DNA from: Dactylellina haptotyla
Lineage: Eukaryota; Ascomycota; Orbiliomycetes; Orbiliales; Orbiliaceae
Assembly: GCA_031310005.1 (NCBI GenBank)
Contig: CM062381.1
Span: 434,001-498,000, forward strand
Reading direction: 5' to 3'
DNA: 64,000 nt
The position numbers and the translations under genes were made by a program. Positions 1 to 12,199 of the stretch are shown here, piece after piece. The notes under the pieces are model-generated. The model did no database searches. It saw nothing but the letters and a program-made list of their open reading frames with translations, and was not told where the DNA came from. Numbering within the stretch: position 1 is the first letter of the stretch; each line of letters begins with the position of its first letter.

Positions 1-664
1 TGAAACGGCGTTCCATTCGGATTCCTCGTCCTCGAGATCCAATATAAGACTCCATTCCACCTCAGCAACAGGAACGGCGTACAGGCGACTCGCTGGGATA
101 CAAAATATAGAGAACTGCTTTCCCTTTGAGAGCATCCACTCCTTTTCCCTCTCCCGCCAATATCGTCGACACCCGCCTTTACCCCCCCGGCCAATCTCCT
201 GCTGGCTAGCTCCCCGGCCAAGACTTCTCTTTCGTCAGCTCTCTCCTTTTTCCCACTCCCTAGCGCCGCTCTTGGAGACGAGCGGCCAAGGCGCCCTGAC
301 AAAACCTCAGTCCGACGAACATCCTTAGCGATATCCAGTCTGTCCTTTTATAGCAGGCCCTTCTTCTTCGGATAAGCCTGCCGAACTGCTTGCCTGCCTT
401 GTCCTTCCTGTAGCTCGCCCTCCTTCTCCTCCTAACCCACCCACCGCTGCTTGCTATCCTCTGCGTTATCTCGCGTGCTCCCTCCTCTTCTGTCGTCGGG
501 CCGTTTTCATTTTGCATATTTTTTAATTATTTTTTTAAGGAAAAAATACTATCGTCGCGCGGTGGAGAGATAACAAACAATTATAAGGCCCACGAACTCG
601 AAAGGCTTCCCCCTTCAACCTCCCCTCGACCAGTCTCCGCTGTGCTGTGCTCTCTGCCTGCAAT
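1..664. other. 5' intergenic region, no gene seen
   Basis: No coding region is recognisable here. The stretch is pyrimidine-rich on the plus strand, with many CTCC/CCTT runs from about 120 to 500. An A/T-rich tract at about 515-550 precedes the glycosyltransferase gene. It probably holds the promoter and 5' UTR of that gene. An 85-codon minus-strand frame at 260-517 is rich in Arg and looks like a by-product of the pyrimidine bias. Confidence 0.6.
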
Positions 665-2509
665 ATGGCAGTATCCAGCAACATGTTGAACCGGCGGATC
701 ACCATGATTTTACTCACCTGCATCGTGCTCCCCTTCGTGCTCGTTAGCTTGAGCCACTTCGGTGGCACCGCGGAAACCACCCTGAGCCCCATAACCGACC
801 AGATCCACCGCCAGCCCGAAGCTCCCGTCCACCAGCCGCCGGCTCCCTTGAACAACAAGCAGGAATGGTCCGACATTGACTTCAGCAAGGACCAGAGCAA
901 AGGCACCGGTCAAGATGTCGCAAAGCCGCCCACCAACAGCCCCAATACCGACGTCGCCATCCCCACGGATGATATCGTGGCGCAGGTCCGGAACGAGACC
1001 CTGGGCTTCGGCGCCATTCTCCTGATATCGCTCAAGATCAGAACCGACAGACAGGACGCTGTTTCCCTCATCGCCAGCCGGGCCGGCCTGCGTGTCACCC
1101 ATATCATCGACGCCGTCAGAGGAGAGGATATCCACCAGAAAGCCTACCCGTACGGTACGGCGCGAACCGAGCTGCCTCTCCCCTACCTGGGCAGCTGGAG
1201 ATCGCACATGAACGCCTTCAAGTACATCATCGACAACAAGATCGAAACCGCGCTGCTTCTCGAAGATGACATTGATTGGTATGCTCATCCTTTTCCCGCG
1301 CCACTTCACGATTAACAACCATCACGAGAACAGCACGTAGCTAACCTATTTCGTTTTCTTTCAATCTTTAGGGATATCTATGTTAAAGACCAAATGACAT
1401 CGTTCTCCAAAGCCCTACGAAACAGCCCTCTCCGGAAGCCATTCACCACCGAAGAGATCAGACGCGCTCCATACGGTCTCGACTGGGACGTCATGCACCT
1501 CGGTACCTCGAAGAATCTCATGGCTCCTCCCCCTTATAACAACCTTTTCCACCGATACGACGACGCCTACACCACTCCCCGCTCCATGACCCGTCGGGAC
1601 CGTCCCTGTGGCGATCGCGATTTCTTCTGTTGGAACGACATCATCAAGCAGACTCAATCCGGCGACAAGCAGCGAGTCATATTCCCGTCCTATCAACCTG
1701 TCGGCCTGGTCGCTCTTGCCGTGAGCTACAGAGGCGCGCAGAAACTTCTCTACGATCTCTCCTGGAAGGGACTCGATACATCCATGGATTTCGGCGTGCG
1801 CGATGGCTGCCAACGTGGGTTCTTGAAGGGATGGTCCGTCACGCCTCCGATCATGTCCTCCTGGAGAGTTAAGGGCGCCGGAGACTCTGATTTGAGAAAC
1901 GGCGGCAAGGGATCCCCCGGTGTCGGTGTCGGAAACATGCAGGGAGAAGGTGTGGGACTCGGATGGAGCGCTAGAAAAGCACTTCGAGAAGTGTTCGAGG
2001 GCCACAACTACTGGAACGACGGAACTATCGGGTGGTTTGGAAACGAGAGGGCGCCGATTCCGGATAACACGTACGTTCGGATCGCTGGTGAACACCAACT
2101 CGCGGATCACGAGAAGAATAAGGCGCACAGGAAGTTGGGTGAAGAAGTTCCGGAACAGCAGCCGGTGAAAGGCGCGGAGAAGCCAGCGGATCCAATTCCA
2201 CAACAGGAGCCCCCGAGGCAGGAAGAACCAAGGCCACAGGAACCTGAGAGGAAAGAAGAGCAGCCGCAACAGCCACCTCAGCAACCTCCCCAGCAACTTC
2301 CACAACAGCCTCCACAACAGCCACCGGTTCAAGAGCAGAACCAGCCGCCGACACCTCCCACAGCCGAAGGTCACTTCCAGCCACTAGCGGACAACCAAGA
2401 ACCAGCTAAAGATGCTAAGGAAGTAGTACCGGTATTAGGAGAGCCGAAACCCGCACCGGAGAGCCAGCGGAGCGAGGACGATAGCTTTGCAAGGAGAATC
2501 AGGCGGTAG
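665..2509 (+). CDS. Glycosyltransferase family 25-like type II membrane protein
   Basis: Two exons, 665-1278 and 1372-2509, flank a 93-nt intron (GTATGC...TTTAG) and give 583 residues. The first ATG of the frame, at 665, is used. A short basic N-terminus and one hydrophobic segment at about residues 12-32 indicate a type II Golgi/ER membrane anchor. The lumenal domain carries GAILLISLKIRTDRQ and then LLLEDDIDWD at about 197-206, an acidic DxD-type metal/nucleotide-sugar site written across the splice junction. These match the LPS-biosynthesis/GT25 fold (galactosyltransferase-like enzymes). A catalytic-domain end at GLDTSMDFGVRDG and SVTPPIMSSWRV fits fungal GT25 proteins. The last 130 or so residues are a low-complexity Pro/Gln/Glu tail that is not part of the fold. 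The donor sugar and acceptor cannot be read from sequence. Confidence 0.85.
2193..2352 (+). repeat. Pro/Gln-rich coding repeat in the GT25 tail
   Basis: Imperfect tandem CAACCTCC/CAACAGCC units encode a run of PQQ/PP tripeptides (for example QQPPQQPPQQLPQQPP). This is a low-complexity extension after the glycosyltransferase domain. Its length is likely to vary between strains. Confidence 0.8.
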
Positions 2510-3408
2510 CCGTTCTGAACAATAGTCGTTCTCTCGTTTTGTGGTTTTCCTTTGCACTTTTCTTTTACCGTTTTCTCTTTTAGACCGCATACCCACGTCG
2601 TTATGTCCTTTTGTTTAAACCCTATTTTCAGACACGGTTGATATTCCTTCCTTGTGCTTTTTTTTTGCAGAACAAAAGCGAATGGCCATTACAGGCGAAA
2701 AGGATCGTTTCCCTCTCTTATTCAGAGCTGTGTGTGCATGCATGTTCCCTAGAATGCTCGGTTTGGACGAGCAAGCGAAGAGCGACGATAAATTTGGAAG
2801 CATTTGGGGTTTGGTTTTCCTTTTCGGGGGCTCTTTTTCTTTCTTTCCTTTGTTCGCCGACAGACGTTCTTTGGTTTTGTTCCTTTCCTCTCGACATAGC
2901 CTCTTATTTCCCTTGTAATATTTTTGTGCCCATACATATCTGTTGTATTTTGTCGGTTTGCATGGAAGTGGAAAGGGTGTTTTTCAGCGGTGAGGGGATA
3001 AGACCCCGTTGGAGGGGGCTCTTTCGTTATTTTTTTTTTCATTTTTATATCTTTTTTGGAGTCATGATGATATCGATGCCATGAACCAGTGTACATATGC
3101 ATAGCTTCCAAGTATTCACACACATTTCTCTTACTGATCACAATGCCATTGTTCCTCTTACAATTGTGACTGATTCTTAATCCGCATGGCGTTTGACGGG
3201 TGGTCCCGTCGGCGCCTTCTGCTTTTGTGCATCGAGGCGAACTTGGCGGGGCAGCCGGCACCAGCACCAGCCCACCTCAAATTTTTTCTCGTTCGTTAGC
3301 TGCCCCGCCAAACCCCGTTTCCGTATCTCAACCTCAACCTCAACCTCATCTCCAACCCCAGTCGACACTTGGAGATATATCCGGGCGGCCGGTGCGCGAT
3401 CACTCACA
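2510..3408. other. Intergenic: GT25 3' end and EMW1 promoter/5' UTR
   Basis: Very T-rich up to about 3060, as expected of a 3' UTR/terminator region, then CT-rich up to the EMW1 start. Overlapping open frames exist on both strands (2611-3084 plus, 2749-3267 minus). They are dominated by Phe/Ser/Cys or Lys and have no recognisable domain, so I read them as non-coding. Confidence 0.6.
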
Positions 3409-6315
3409 ATGCCATCCGCTACTCTACCGTCGGCTCTACCCCTCGAGCTCGCCCTGCTCACGAGCTCAACCCTGCCGCCATATCCCCTGCCTTCCCTGAC
3501 AGAGCTACTCGCCAACCTCAGCGCAGGAGACTACAAAAAGATCCTCACCAGCCCTCTCGCATCCTCATTCCTCTGCCCTCCTTCTACATCCGATGCTAGT
3601 CTATCAGATCTCCAGGAGAATTACACCGCGCTCATTTCAGATGCCATCTCCGAGTCCCAGGCGCACCCGCTCGAGCTCCTCGTCGTTGGAATCGCAGCTC
3701 TAAAGGCCTATCTCCAGGCCACCACCACAGGCCCTCCTCTACTCCTCAAGGAGGCCACGTTACTACCCCCTCAGATATCGTCGAGTAAACAGTCCGTCAA
3801 GGCATTAAAGGAATCATTGATCCGCAAGCTATCAATCGACGGTTCGGCCGCGTACCATTTACTACCCTACCCGGTTATCTTCACACTCGCGAAGAATATT
3901 CTAAACAGCTCTCTCCTCGTTGGCAAGACCGAGTCTAGCGGTTTATTGACGGCGCCATGGTGGCGGCTCAGAGTCAACTTTGCGCATCAGAGAATACTAC
4001 GAGAAACAAGTGGCAGTTTACAAGAACAGATTATCAAGGACCTGGATACCCTCGAATCGTTGATTTTCCCTCCGGACGATACGAATAATCCCGAGTATGC
4101 GCCTCTGCAAACCGAAGCTGTCCGCGCGATCTTCCTACTCGAGCGGTCTACAATCTACAGCTTCTACTCTGATGATACAAAGGTCACGAAGGATCTGGAA
4201 CGGGCGGTAGGTCTGACGGGATTACAGTACGCTATGACGGGAAGACTGGGCAAGAGGACAAAGTTCCAGGTCGATGATATCACCCAGCTGGTAGTACTAG
4301 CCCGGTCGAAGGAGGAGTACGTCAACGATTCCAAGAAGACCACTCCACCAACGGAGACTACCGCCACCGCTGCTACTGAAGATGATAACGAAGAAACCAA
4401 ACCGATACCCAAAGAAATCGACCTAAACGACGACACCCTCCTCGACGCCATCTCCTTCACCCCAGTCACAGACACCATAATCGCAGAATCCGACCTCCCC
4501 ACCACCCTCACCACCCTTGACCCCTCGAAACAGCCTACCCTACACCCAATCGACTCCATCATCCTCCTTCACCTTGCCGAGTCCATAAAAAACACCAACC
4601 CGTCAGACGGCCTGACCCGCGAGCAAATGTCCCCCTACGCAGAACGAGTCCTCCAACACGCCACAAACTGGAGCATCTACACCCTCGGCCTGATCGTTCG
4701 GTCCCGCTTGGAAGCGTACAAATCCCGCACAGTGGAGAGGAGTCTCCTCCAGCTCCAGGTCGTCGTGGACCAGATCATTGCCGCCACGGCGAGCGCGGAC
4801 AACGAGGGCGGGGTATCTACTTTCCTTCCCAAACCGAAGGACGAAGAGTCCGCGGGTGTCGGGGAGCGGTTGGAGTACGTTTTCCCTCTTGGGTTGCCCA
4901 CGCGGTGGGAAGTGGAGTCCGAACTTGCCGCGCGGTGGGTGGATCTAGGTGGGTTACGGACCGCGCTGGAGATTTACGAGCGATTGGGAATGTGGGCTGA
5001 GGTGGCGTTATGCTGGGCCGGGGTGGATAAGGAAGGGAAAGCGGCGGGGATTGTGAGGAAGTTGTTGTACGAGGGGGAGATGCCGAAGGCTGAATTTGAA
5101 GAGGATAACGTTCGAGATGATAAAAAGGAGGAGGAGGAAATTATAATCACGGATGAAGATGAGGAGGAACCTGTGGAGCGCAATCCCCCGCCCGCGGAGG
5201 CGCCGCGGTTGTGGTGTATTCTTGGGGATTTGGAGAGTAACCATGAGTTTTACGAGAAGGCGTGGGAGGTGTCCGGGGGCCGGTATGCAAGGGCGCAGAG
5301 GAGTCTCGGGGTGTATTATCTGAGGCGGAAGGAGTACAAGCAGGCGATTGAGGCTTTCAAGTTGTCGTTTAAGGTTAACTCGTTGAACGGGGGCAGTTGG
5401 TTCCAGTGCGGGTGCGCCATGATGGAGGTTGCGGACTGGGAAGGGGCTGTGGGTGCGTTTTCGCGGGTGGTGGGGATGGATGATACTGACGCTGAGGCGT
5501 GGAGCAATCTTGCAACGGCGCTGTTGAGGAGGGGCAATGTGGGGAAGGATGCAGGCGCGGGAATCGTGCTGGATGATGATGTAGAAGGCGGGTCGGATGA
5601 GGCGGACGATGCGGCGAAGGAACTGGATGAGCGGAATGCGGGAAAGGAACAGGCGTTGAGGGCGCTGAATCGCGCTGTGAATATCAAGCGTGATAATTGG
5701 CGGATGTGGGAGAACGTGCTCGTTATTGCTGCGTCGTTGCGGCCGCCGAGCTGGAGTGATATACAGGTCGCTCTGCGTCGGATTATCGAGATCAGGGGAA
5801 CGAAGGAGGGGGAGACATGTGTGGATAGGGAATTGCTGGATATGCTGATACATCATGTCACGAGCACGTTTGAGAAGGGGCAGGAAGGTTTACCACGGAT
5901 CACGATCGATTTGGTGGATAACAAGATCGTACCACTGATCACCGGTGACGATAGGCTGTGGGCCAGTGTGAGAAAACTGGCGATCTGGAGGGGCAAATAC
6001 AATACCGCGCTTGAAGCGCAGGAGAAGGCGTTCAGGGTGGTCAGCGGGCGGTATGATGTGAGAACTGATAAGGCTGCCTGGGAGGAGCTCGTGGCTGCTA
6101 CGGAGGAGATTGTGGATGCTTATAGAAGCTTTGGGCCTATGGAGAGGAGTGAAGGGCTGGGCGCGGGTAGTGGGCAGATGGTCATGAAGGACTGGAAGTT
6201 CAAGGCGCGAAGTTTGGTCAGGAATGTCATGGCGAAGGGAAGGAAAGCAGGGTGGGATGAGGATGATGCCCTTTGGGGTAAATTGGAGGAGATATCGGAG
6301 GGGCTTAAGGGGTAG
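3409..6315 (+). CDS. EMW1: TPR protein, TTC27/Emw1 homologue
   Basis: A single exon of 968 codons plus stop. The open frame extends upstream of 3409, but without an ATG. The ATG at 3409 (MPSATLPSALPLEL) follows a natural 5' UTR sequence. The N-terminal half is helical and weakly conserved, with an acidic insertion at about residues 320-345. The C-terminal half holds TPR units, such as GVYYLRRKEYKQAIEAFKLS, WFQCGCAMMEVADWEGAVGAF and DAEAWSNLATALLRRGN at about 630-720. Length and architecture match human TTC27 (about 840 residues) and yeast Emw1 (about 900), an essential protein linked to cell-wall integrity and, for TTC27, assembly of large complexes. A Glu/Asp-rich linker at about 560-595 separates the halves. 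Confidence 0.9.
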   Translation: MPSATLPSALPLELALLTSSTLPPYPLPSLTELLANLSAGDYKKILTSPLASSFLCPPSTSDASLSDLQENYTALISDAISESQAHPLELLVVGIAALKAYLQATTTGPPLLLKEATLLPPQISSSKQSVKALKESLIRKLSIDGSAAYHLLPYPVIFTLAKNILNSSLLVGKTESSGLLTAPWWRLRVNFAHQRILRETSGSLQEQIIKDLDTLESLIFPPDDTNNPEYAPLQTEAVRAIFLLERSTIYSFYSDDTKVTKDLERAVGLTGLQYAMTGRLGKRTKFQVDDITQLVVLARSKEEYVNDSKKTTPPTETTATAATEDDNEETKPIPKEIDLNDDTLLDAISFTPVTDTIIAESDLPTTLTTLDPSKQPTLHPIDSIILLHLAESIKNTNPSDGLTREQMSPYAERVLQHATNWSIYTLGLIVRSRLEAYKSRTVERSLLQLQVVVDQIIAATASADNEGGVSTFLPKPKDEESAGVGERLEYVFPLGLPTRWEVESELAARWVDLGGLRTALEIYERLGMWAEVALCWAGVDKEGKAAGIVRKLLYEGEMPKAEFEEDNVRDDKKEEEEIIITDEDEEEPVERNPPPAEAPRLWCILGDLESNHEFYEKAWEVSGGRYARAQRSLGVYYLRRKEYKQAIEAFKLSFKVNSLNGGSWFQCGCAMMEVADWEGAVGAFSRVVGMDDTDAEAWSNLATALLRRGNVGKDAGAGIVLDDDVEGGSDEADDAAKELDERNAGKEQALRALNRAVNIKRDNWRMWENVLVIAASLRPPSWSDIQVALRRIIEIRGTKEGETCVDRELLDMLIHHVTSTFEKGQEGLPRITIDLVDNKIVPLITGDDRLWASVRKLAIWRGKYNTALEAQEKAFRVVSGRYDVRTDKAAWEELVAATEEIVDAYRSFGPMERSEGLGAGSGQMVMKDWKFKARSLVRNVMAKGRKAGWDEDDALWGKLEEISEGLKG

Positions 6316-7907
6316 ATGGGGCGTATTTACCGGTATCAAACGTTGAAATTTTAGATTCATATAGTGTACAATAGCTTGTTAGAAGTAATTGGACATAGTC
6401 ACGAGTAGATCATATAATGAGATCTGTATATCAATAGACAACCGAAATCTCTTCTGATAGATATTCGATATGATCAAAGATATAAAATTACATGTAAGAT
6501 GTCGAGATTTATTTCACAATCCCAATCTTTGGAAACGTTTGTCCGTGTCTCTAAAGTCATTAGTTTAGTAGGAATTTTAACAACTAGTACTACGAGGAAT
6601 AACAATATGATACGACCCAAGTGGAATATATCCGAAGATATGTTCTGCGCCCACATTTGTTGGACCCATCCTTGCCAACAAACCCGGCAGTCCCATTTTC
6701 CACATTTTAAAATACCGACATAATGGTCTGAGGGAGGATAATTGCGGGCGAGTTATGATACAGCGGGAACTCTATATTGCATAACCAAGAATATGTTGGG
6801 ATCCAACAGAGCAAGCCCTTGGCGATCCCAGATCCAAAAACCGCTTGCAACTTTTACAACAACGGAGTGGTTTGAATCGACTCCAAATGTCACTAACCTT
6901 CAGCCCACCCCGAATTATTTTCCAACAATAGTCTTTTCAGTGGTCTCCCTAGGGGACCCCGTTGCAAGAGCTAAGGGATGAGTACAAAAAGTAACCGCGA
7001 ACCGCGCGCAGGTATTGCAAAAGCGTCAATCTAATTTCGCGCGTCTATAACTCTGCCAACCCGAATTCAAAATTGCAACACTACATGGTCAACTGACTCG
7101 AAGCGATTGCCGAATGCATCGATTGCGTCCGTGTATGCTGCGCAACCTGAAAGGAAACCCTCTCTCCTCGCATCATGTTGGTTTTTGGGGAGGCCCTCTG
7201 GATCGGAGGTGTTTTCCGCCAATCGATCTCCGTTGGATCGCTTTGATCCTGGAATTTGCAATTTTTGGTAAGAGCTCGAGATCGCGAGACGGGAAGCCAA
7301 CAGTTATCACTTTTTTTCGAGGAGGCGGGGTTTGCTAGAGGCAGGTCGTTTCCCGCTTGCCGGGAATACATATGCTCATTTTTGGGGGATTTTCATGCCG
7401 CCGTTTCAGGCTCGCCAACGGTTGGCAAGAGAGATTAGTGGCATGGCTGAGGAGCGGCAGCGATGTTCACTCTTCTTGGGAGATAGCAAGGAGATGCCAC
7501 CCACAGTTTCACAGGTCTAGCGAGCTGTTTGCTGCCGCTTAGTGTGAAGAAATCCGATAGTTGTGAATCGAACCACGGAAGCTTGCAGTACTGCACCTCG
7601 GATTGCTGCATCGTCCGGGGTGTGTCAGTCGTACAATGCAAACCAGTATTTCGTGCTTTCTGGTGAACTTCAGTTTTCCCCCCAGAACTTGCGTGCCAGA
7701 TGCTTGCAGATAAAGATGCGCCCTGCAGATACCCTAGGCCCCTAAATTTTCAGCTGCATGAGAATTTAGCCTAACCATTTGTGAGCCCGAATATTATGAG
7801 TGCCACGCCTAAGGGCAAGATGGAAAGAAAACTGATTCTCCCTGCCAACTCTCAGTACCCTGCCAGTTCCACACTTCTTAGATCAAAATAACGCGTATAA
7901 CGGTAAT
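6316..7907. other. 1.6 kb without a recognisable gene
   Basis: After the EMW1 3' end the sequence turns AT-rich (6350-6720), then mixed. Several frames of 60-95 codons overlap on both strands at 7060-7640, with no domain, signal or conserved motif. I see no terminal inverted repeats or long direct repeats by eye. It may be decayed repeat DNA. Confidence 0.5.
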
Positions 7908-9275
7908 ATGGGGTTCGAAGGATCCCATTCGAAATCTAAACCGCTGGAATATATCGAATGGGCACTAAAGGATCACATTATCCCAACTAAACACCTCAGA
8001 CGCAACAGATCGGAACCAAACTTGGATTGTACCTACCAGGAAGACGACACCCTCCCACCTTTCGGACTGCACCGGTCCCAATCCCTCCCTTTTTCAGATA
8101 TCCTTTTTTTCCAGGAGCTTGATCCAGAAGAAGAATCCCCAGAGCCTGTTGCGGCCGTCAGATGCGAGGGAGCTCTAGAGTTTGAAGAGGAGGCAGAGAC
8201 AATACTATATTCCAAATATACCAGTGATGCACGGACTCAAGAGCTAGTGGCGGCGGACGAGACGGTTACAAGCCAACACTGTCCCATAAACGGGATATAC
8301 GACGATTCTCACACGGAGTCAGAAGCCGGACAGTTCGTCTCGCAGCCCGGGGGATTTAGTCCGCGGAAGAACAAAAAGAAGCGTAGGTCAAGCAAACGTA
8401 GTACGAATAACACCACTGGTTCAAACGACCATGCCGAATCCGCAGCATTTTCACCCGGAAAGGCACAAATTATTACTCAACATGCTCCTTCGCCGATACA
8501 AATATCGAATTATGAAGTTAGCCAACTCCATGATGATAGACAGTTTGCAAGAGCCGTATCCGACGCAGTAACCGGTTTCCAACCAGAATTCACATCCTTC
8601 GATCGCCCCTTACCCCGAATAAACCAAATGAAAGGCTACCAAGTTATGGTGGCTCCGGTTAGCAAAGGTCCTTTGAAAAAAAGACTCACGGCGGCATCTA
8701 AAAATTTGTTAAATTATGAAAAGGGTGGGGCACTAGCATCTGATTACTGCACATACAAGGTTGAAACCGTTGGGATCGGGGCCTTTCAGACAATGTACAC
8801 AGCCATCGGGTCATTAGAAGATAGAGTCATTATCATCAATAATACCAATATCGAAAACGATTCAATTCTGCATAAAGTATCTGCTCCGGAAATAGCATTT
8901 GACGCTTGGCTCTGGATCCCCCCGCTGGTAAAACAAGATGCCACAACTGAAGACATCAAGCAGCTTCGCCTTATCCTCGAACAAGGCGAAGAGTTGCAAG
9001 CTGAAGCGCCAATACTTGAATTTCTGACCCAGAAACTATTCGATGCTGGGGAGTTCAAACCCCGCCAGCCCGTCCGATTATCTTACATGTCGGAAAGTCA
9101 GCTCCGGGAAGAATGTTTCTATCTGCTTTCCTCCTCGCCTGGGATCGAGAGGATAAAAGCAATGTTGAGGAACCACAGAAAGATGCTAGGAGGCAGTTGG
9201 CCGTCCGAAATCCACATCCTCAAGACGGATGGACAATGGGCTAGGCTCACGGTTCTTGAAAGAAAACACTCTTAG
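7908..9275 (+). CDS. Orphan 455-residue protein of unknown function
   Basis: A single uninterrupted frame from ATG 7908 to TAG 9275 in a region that otherwise has only short frames, so it is probably a real gene. I do not recognise the family. Residues 1-140 are polar and acidic with repeated RSEPN/RSQSLP-type elements. Residues 153-164 form a lysine/arginine cluster (RKNKKKRRSSKR) that could be a nuclear localisation signal. The C-terminal half (about 215-455) looks folded: it contains ASDYCTYKVETVGIGAFQTM, then VIIINNTNIEND, an AFDAWLWIPPL segment, and helices ending in WARLTVLERK. There is no signal peptide or membrane segment. It could be a lineage-specific gene or a domesticated mobile-element protein; neither can be shown from this sequence alone. 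Confidence 0.6.
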   Translation: MGFEGSHSKSKPLEYIEWALKDHIIPTKHLRRNRSEPNLDCTYQEDDTLPPFGLHRSQSLPFSDILFFQELDPEEESPEPVAAVRCEGALEFEEEAETILYSKYTSDARTQELVAADETVTSQHCPINGIYDDSHTESEAGQFVSQPGGFSPRKNKKKRRSSKRSTNNTTGSNDHAESAAFSPGKAQIITQHAPSPIQISNYEVSQLHDDRQFARAVSDAVTGFQPEFTSFDRPLPRINQMKGYQVMVAPVSKGPLKKRLTAASKNLLNYEKGGALASDYCTYKVETVGIGAFQTMYTAIGSLEDRVIIINNTNIENDSILHKVSAPEIAFDAWLWIPPLVKQDATTEDIKQLRLILEQGEELQAEAPILEFLTQKLFDAGEFKPRQPVRLSYMSESQLREECFYLLSSSPGIERIKAMLRNHRKMLGGSWPSEIHILKTDGQWARLTVLERKHS

Positions 9276-12199
9276 GCCCTAAACTTTTACTGACTTGGCC
9301 GCGCAGGTTGGAAAGTTGGGACCGATATTTTGTGGATGCTATCTTTACTGAAAACAAATGTCTGCTTTACGAGACAAACTAATCGATTACAAAATGACCG
9401 AGTTAGAATATATTGTTTAATATTAGTACACTTCTACGGTGGTAGTTTGCTGCGGATCATTCCGGTGGTGCTTTGCCATGCCATTTTATTCCGAATATTT
9501 ATTCCGACTTCATTATATTTTCATTAGGGGCCTCATATTGGACCGTGCCATATGCAATTAATCTCGTTAAGCTTATAATTAAGTATATCAATCTTAAATA
9601 TAGGTTTCCGCTGCAGAACTGCCCATCACATATTAGTTAGGCAGCCAATTGCGACCGCAAAAATTGCCAGAGAAAAATACCCACAAACTGTGTGTAACAT
9701 GTGGATTGGTTCCAACATCAGACAACACAATTCTAAATAATATGGTTGACCAATTGACGAGACGACCCCGGCAAATTGCCAAACACGCCCAAGGGCTAGA
9801 CCGTGGTACCAAGATAAGCGGCACAGCACCACGAACAAGCCAAAATTACAAGGGATTAGAACTAAGAAAACACTCGATATTTTGAATGATCGGACAAGGG
9901 GAACCTCTTAGCGTCCTTTGCTCTGCCTAGTCTAGCCGTGTAGATTGGCGAAACCGGTGCCCAAAGCAAACTACATGCAATGCGCGGGCGTATTTTGACC
10001 CCACCAAGCGGTTGGCCAGGTCAGGTCAAGGAAGAACAGTTTCGAGCTAAATATCATAACCGGATACGGCCCAGGCGAGCGTCGAGAGGCTTCACAGCGC
10101 ATGCTTTGGTGCCAACTCCGTATTCAAAATTGGTGATCTTTTCAGTAATGCAGTACCGCGGAGATCACAGATTTTGATACTTCCCTGTCTAAGAGATGGT
10201 CCTTGCACTTTGTGTCCGCTCTGTTTATTTCCACTAGCGTGTAAGTCCCCCCAAATTCTTGGTACATGATATCCGAGTAGTTTAGGAGGCTATTAGCGAA
10301 TAATATCTTTGACGGGAGTTTAAATCTCTGCTAAACTATAACAGCCACCACTAAGGTTGACGCAATGACCCCGTCCGTCATAGAGACGCGTACTATGTTT
10401 GAAATTTCTTCATGTAACCCCCATACCTTTTTAATTGAGTGTTTGCGTTCGAACTAACTGTATCTCCGCTTTTGTGTGCATATCCCTTTCCGCCACAGAT
10501 GTGACCCATGCTCAATCGAAGGTCTTTGGATAATTCAGTCCGCGGGATAAGGGAAAAGGCTCCCTAAGTGAGCGCATTTGTTTCGTACGGGCTCGACAGT
10601 TCAACAGGTGGCGGGGAGACGAAGAATGACTTGCAGTAGGTGCTACGGTGCTTAGACTACTAGTCGGTCTATGCATATCGGCCGATGGCAACATGCTTCA
10701 AATGTAACCTTTCTATTAGTCTTTTTGCCTTCTTGGGTTCCGTCCATGGCATTGACACTCGGTTATTTTTTCTACTTTCTCTAGTACTAGTATTTTAGAG
10801 CAAGTTTTGTTTACATCAGTTTCAGGTTCTTTCCTATCATTTTAGGTGTTGATCCCGGCCTGACTTAGATGTTATTGTTTTATCTTTAATAAATCAGATT
10901 AATCCGAATTATCAGACGATTGAAAATTCCGGCGAAAATATCTACCAGTTTAAAGTTGAAAAAACGTATCCAGCCTCCCGTGGCTCCCATCGGCTCGGCC
11001 TACCCGTTACGGATAATCCGAGGCAGCCCCAAAATTGAAATTTGAAAATTAAGCTCTTCTGAGAACTAAAGCTTAAGCGCCTCCTAAGGTTAAGCCTAAG
11101 TAGTGCTAGTTCGATGGTCTCGACTATTGCCGATTCCGTGTAGATTAAGCTCGTTTGGGGGGTAATTTAGAGAAATTCACAGTCCAAATGGCCATCTGTT
11201 TTCTACCCCACGTGGCGATTATCCGTTCATTTGACGATTAGGATATTTTGTTACGTCTAATCGATAGCCTCGGAAACCATAGGCTTTTTGGGGGGTTTTC
11301 TTGATTGTGTTACCAGTCCAAGCGAAAAGGATAAACAAAAAAGGGTTAATCAAAGAAACTATTGAGTAGCCTCGTTCCAACTCGCACTTCGGCTCATCAT
11401 GCATAATTCAAAGAAAAAATGGAATTTGTAAAATCGCTAACGTGTAAACTCGGATTATCCACAATTCCGTGTCCTGTTTGTGCAGATCTAACTAAGGTAT
11501 TGCCGGATTGGCATGTCCGATTCGCAGGGGCCAAGCGAGAGTTCCCGTTGGTGACGAGAATCGGATACCATTTGAAGATATTCAAAGGTGTTGCAGATGT
11601 GTTCTCAAGTGGCAACTTGCAGGACAACAATATAGCGCGAAATAAACTTTACGTAGTACCTTAGGCTCACATATGTACAATTTACCAATGCCTTGGAATC
11701 TCTCCGGGTGGACGTAGGCGTTAAGGGGGCGGGAGGGAGGGATTCCAGCAGTTGAGAGCTGAGACAAACCGTTCAGTTGATCAAAGCTCCAACCCGTCAA
11801 CTCTAATTCAACCAATTTTATTGGGAATGGGTGTGGTACTGGGAAACCAAAAAAATTCGTTATACACAATGCATATTGAACTCAAACTATGCTAAAACGT
11901 AAAGATATTCACATAATACAGGCTAAGAAGGACGAAGGGTTATCTAGAAAAATAGAACACAGGAGAGATATGAGAAAATACAGAGAGGCTATTAAAATGA
12001 AATAATGTTAACCGAGAAAAAGAACCTGGTACGCCCACCATGCAGCCGACCGATATCTATCCCGTAGAAACAATAGTCTCGTAGATAGTTCCACTTTGCG
12101 AACTAGACCACTAGTATTCTATTTTAGTTCGCCCAGTCCATGATATCGGTCATTTTTAGTTTAACTACAGCTTTGAATCTGTAGATATCGATCGTTTTC
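9276..12199. other. 2.9 kb without a recognisable gene
   Basis: AT-rich anonymous sequence with only short frames (60-95 codons) on both strands and none with a recognisable domain. Two TGGGGGGT tracts lie at about 11156 and 11290. There is no clear terminal repeat, tRNA or transposase signature. It may be degenerate repeat DNA. Confidence 0.5.

Noticed and set aside
2611-3267. Frames of 157 (plus) and 172 (minus) codons
   Set aside because: They overlap on opposite strands in T-rich DNA between two genes, have biased composition and no domain; likely 3' UTR.
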